Assembly: GCF_051014445.1 (NCBI RefSeq)
Contig: NC_135141.1
Coordinates: 12,710,001-12,774,000 of the forward strand
Length of the DNA stretch: 64,000 nucleotides
Direction: 5' to 3'
Origin: Colletes latitarsis
Taxonomy: Eukaryota > Arthropoda > Insecta > Hymenoptera > Colletidae
A program made the translations under genes and the position numbers. Below, in pieces: positions 62,017-64,000 of this stretch. The notes beneath the pieces are model-generated. The model saw only the letters and a program-made list of their open reading frames with translations. It did not search any database and was not told the DNA's origin. How positions within the stretch are numbered: the first letter of the stretch is position 1; every line of letters begins with the position of its first letter.

Positions 62017-64000
62017 CCTAACCGGTGTTATCCTTTAAAATATACATCGAAACCAGGTTTGATTGACTGTTTCAGGGTTATCCAAACCAGAAAAAGCCCA
62101 GGATCTGGCCAACAGGTATGCGAAAGATGGGATAGTATGAGCCAGATGATGGCAAATCCCAGACATAACCCTGACCTAACCGGTGTTAGCCTCTAAAATA
62201 TACATCGAAACCAGGTTTAATTGACTGTATCAGGGTTATCCAAACCAGAAAAGGGCCAGGATCTGGCCAACAGGTATGCGAAAGATGCGATAGTATGAGC
62301 CAGATGATGGCAAATCCCAGACATAACCCTGACCTAACCGGTGTTATCCTTTAAAATATACATCGAAACCAGGTTTAATTGACTGTTTCAGGGTTATCCA
62401 AACCAGAAAAAGCCCAGGATCTGGCCAACAGGTATGCGAAAGATGCGATAGTATGAGCCAGATGATGGCAAATCCCAGACATAACCCAGACATAACCGGT
62501 GTTATCCTCTAAAATATAAATCGAAACCAGGTTTAATTGACTTTTTCAGTGTGGTACCACATTACTGCGTGATCCCAACCAGAAACAGCCCAGGATCTGG
62601 CCAACAGGTATGCGAAAGATGCGAAAGTATGAGCCAGATGAGGGCGAATCCCAGACATAACCCAGACCTAACCGGTGTTATCCTCTAAAATATAAATCGA
62701 AACCAGGCTTAATTGACTGCTTCAGTGTGGTACCACATTACTGCGTGATCCAAACCAGAAAAAACCCAGGATCTGGCTAACAAGTATGCGAAAGATGCGA
62801 TAGTATGAGCCAGATGAGGGCAAATCCCAGACATAAGCCAGACCTACCCTGTGTAATCCTCTAGAATATTTATCCAATCCAAGTTTAATTGACTGTTTCA
62901 GTGTGGTAGCACATTACTACGTGATCCAAACCAGAAAAAACCCAGGATCTGGCTAACAAGTATGCGAAAGATGTGATAGTATGAGCCAGATGAGGGCAAA
63001 GCCCAGACATAAGCCAGACCTAACCTGTGTAATCCTCTCAAATATTGATCCTATCCAAGTTTAATTGACTGTTTCAGTATGGTAGCACATTACTGCGTGA
63101 TCCAAACTAGAAAAAGCCCAGGATCTGGCCAACAGGTATGCGAATGATGCGAAAGTTTGAGCCAAATGAGGGCAAATCCCTGACATAACCCTGACCTAAC
63201 CGGTGTTATCCTCTAAAACATAAATCGAAACCAGGCTTAATTGACTGTTTCAGTGTGGTACCACATTACTGCGTGATCCAAACCAGAAGAATACCCAGGA
63301 TCTGGCCAACATGTATGCGATTAATGCGAAAGTATGAGCCAGATGAGGGCAAATCCCAGACATAACACTGACCTAACCGGTGTTATCCTCAAAGATATAC
63401 ATCGAAACCAGATTTAATTTTCTGTTTCAGTGTGGTACCACATTACTACGTGATCCAAAATAGAAAAAGCCCAGGATCTGGCCAACAGGTATGCGAATGA
63501 TGCGAAAGTATGAGCCAAATGAAGGCAATTCCCAGACATAACCCAAGCCTAAGCGGTGTTATCCTCTATGATATAGATCGAATCCAGGTTTAGTGGACTG
63601 TTTCAGTGTGGTAGCACATTACTACGTGATCCAAACTAGAAAAAGCCCAGGATCTGGCCAACAGGTATGCGAATGATGCGAAAGTTTGAGCCAAATGAAG
63701 GCAAATCCCAGACATAACCCAAGCCTCAGCGGTGTAATCCTCTAAAATATTGATCCAATCCAAGTTTAATTGACTGTTTCAGTGTGCTAGCACATTGCTA
63801 TGTGATCCAAACTAGAGGAAGCCCAGGATCTGGCCAACAGATATGCGAAAGATGCGAAAGTATGAGCCAGATGAGGGCAAATGCCTGACATAAGCCAGTC
63901 CTAACCTGTGTTATCCTCTAAAATATTGATCCAATCCAAGTTTAATTGACTGTTTCTGTGTGGTAGCATATTACTACGTGATCCAAACTGGAAAACCCCA
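62017..64000 (+). repeat. Segment D5, copy 4 (runs off the window)
   Basis: Offset 4454 from copy 3. It is cut by the window end at the equivalent of 59546. It shares CTCAGCGG and TTTGATTG with copy 3, but has GATCCTATCC near 63050 like copy 2, a mosaic of variants expected from exchange among copies. Confidence 0.92.
62058..62531 (+). repeat. Run of three consecutive 158-bp monomers, copy 4
   Basis: Equivalent run at offset 4454 from copy 3. Its first monomer starts TTTGATTGACTG, intermediate between copies 2 and 3. Confidence 0.93.

Larger units (their letters stand above)
1..64000 (+). repeat. Uninterrupted 176-bp satellite DNA array
   Basis: The same motif order repeats from the first to the last base: a TTTAATTGAC start, a GTGGTACCAC block, CCCAGGATCTGGCC, ATGCGAAAG repeats, GAGCCAGATGAGGGC, CCAGACCTAACCGG and CCTCTAAAATAT. 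Successive TTTA starts at 1, 177, 353 and 529 are exactly 176 bp apart, and the spacing holds throughout except for indel variants, chiefly 158 bp. All copies are on the same strand and I found no inversion. No unique sequence or transposon interrupts the array. It is non-coding: 176 is not a multiple of 3, so any reading frame rotates from copy to copy and meets stops. A centromeric or pericentromeric satellite is the likeliest identity, inferred from monomer length, array length and HOR structure. A subtelomeric or knob satellite is the alternative. I do not recognise the family or species. Confidence 0.98.
26541..64000 (+). repeat. Block D: HOR mosaic rich in 158-bp monomers
   Basis: Long stretches recur in the same order at offsets of about 9.8-12.0 kb, 11.17 kb, 21.4-21.6 kb and 4.45 kb. 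Breaks between matching stretches usually change the offset by one or a few monomers (176 or 177 bp). The CATTACTGCGTGATCC variant dominates here, whereas CATTACTACGTGATCC dominates blocks A and B. Monomers with TTTCAGGGTTATCC (158 bp) are frequent. No unique sequence occurs. Confidence 0.92.
60862..64000 (+). repeat. Terminal duplication of 56408-59546 (offset 4454 bp)
   Basis: The last 3.1 kb repeats 56408-59546 in order and with few differences (for example GTAGCATATTAC at about 63964 versus GTAGCGTATTAC at about 59510). It contains D5 copy 4. Since it is cut by the window end, a 4.45-kb period may continue beyond. Confidence 0.9.

Noticed and set aside
24830..62420. GGTTATCC in short monomers as a transposon target or excision footprint
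   Set aside because: No target-site duplication or inverted ends are seen, and the same allele sequence GTTATCC exists in undeleted monomers, so a simple deletion explains it.
1..64000. CRISPR array interpretation of regular repeats
   Set aside because: There are no unique spacers; the entire 176-bp period is conserved, and repeat plus spacer lengths of CRISPR (about 60-70 bp) do not fit.

Overview
The whole 64 kb window is one uninterrupted, head-to-tail tandem satellite array. I see no credible protein-coding gene, RNA gene, transposon, CRISPR array or unique spacer. The basic monomer is 176 bp, which gives roughly 365 monomers by length. Every monomer I read has the same orientation. A second, deleted monomer class of 158 bp is interspersed, mostly right of about 24.8 kb. 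This is eukaryotic heterochromatin. A 176-bp monomer, about one nucleosome plus linker, is typical of plant and some animal centromeric satellites. The sequence does not match the Arabidopsis or Brassica centromere repeats or alpha satellite as I know them, so I do not name the species or claim centromere identity as proven.

Layout: (A) 1 to about 9.68 kb holds diverged, mixed monomers with scattered kilobase-scale duplications (offsets of 1762, 2292 and 4055 bp). (B) 9.68-10.56 kb is a 352-bp dimer series. From 10.03 to 23.94 kb there are four large higher-order repeat (HOR) units of 22, 17, 17 and 23 monomers (3873, 2994, 2994 and 4050 bp). They are almost identical, and the 17-mer is explained by an in-phase deletion of six monomers. 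(C) 23.94-26.54 kb is a transition zone with a local duplication (offset 2089 bp). (D) 26.54-64 kb is a different HOR territory rich in 158-bp monomers. Segments of 0.9-5.3 kb recur at offsets of about 9.8-12.0 kb, 11.17 kb, 21.4-21.6 kb and 4.45 kb, forming a mosaic whose breaks are usually in monomer register.

There are no genes that work together. What can be read here is the record of unequal exchange, segmental amplification and deletion in a satellite. The most interesting elements are a 12-bp perfect palindrome present in many monomers and lost in the 158-bp class, the resolved deletion junction that made the 17-mer HOR, and the four copies of a run of three consecutive short monomers.
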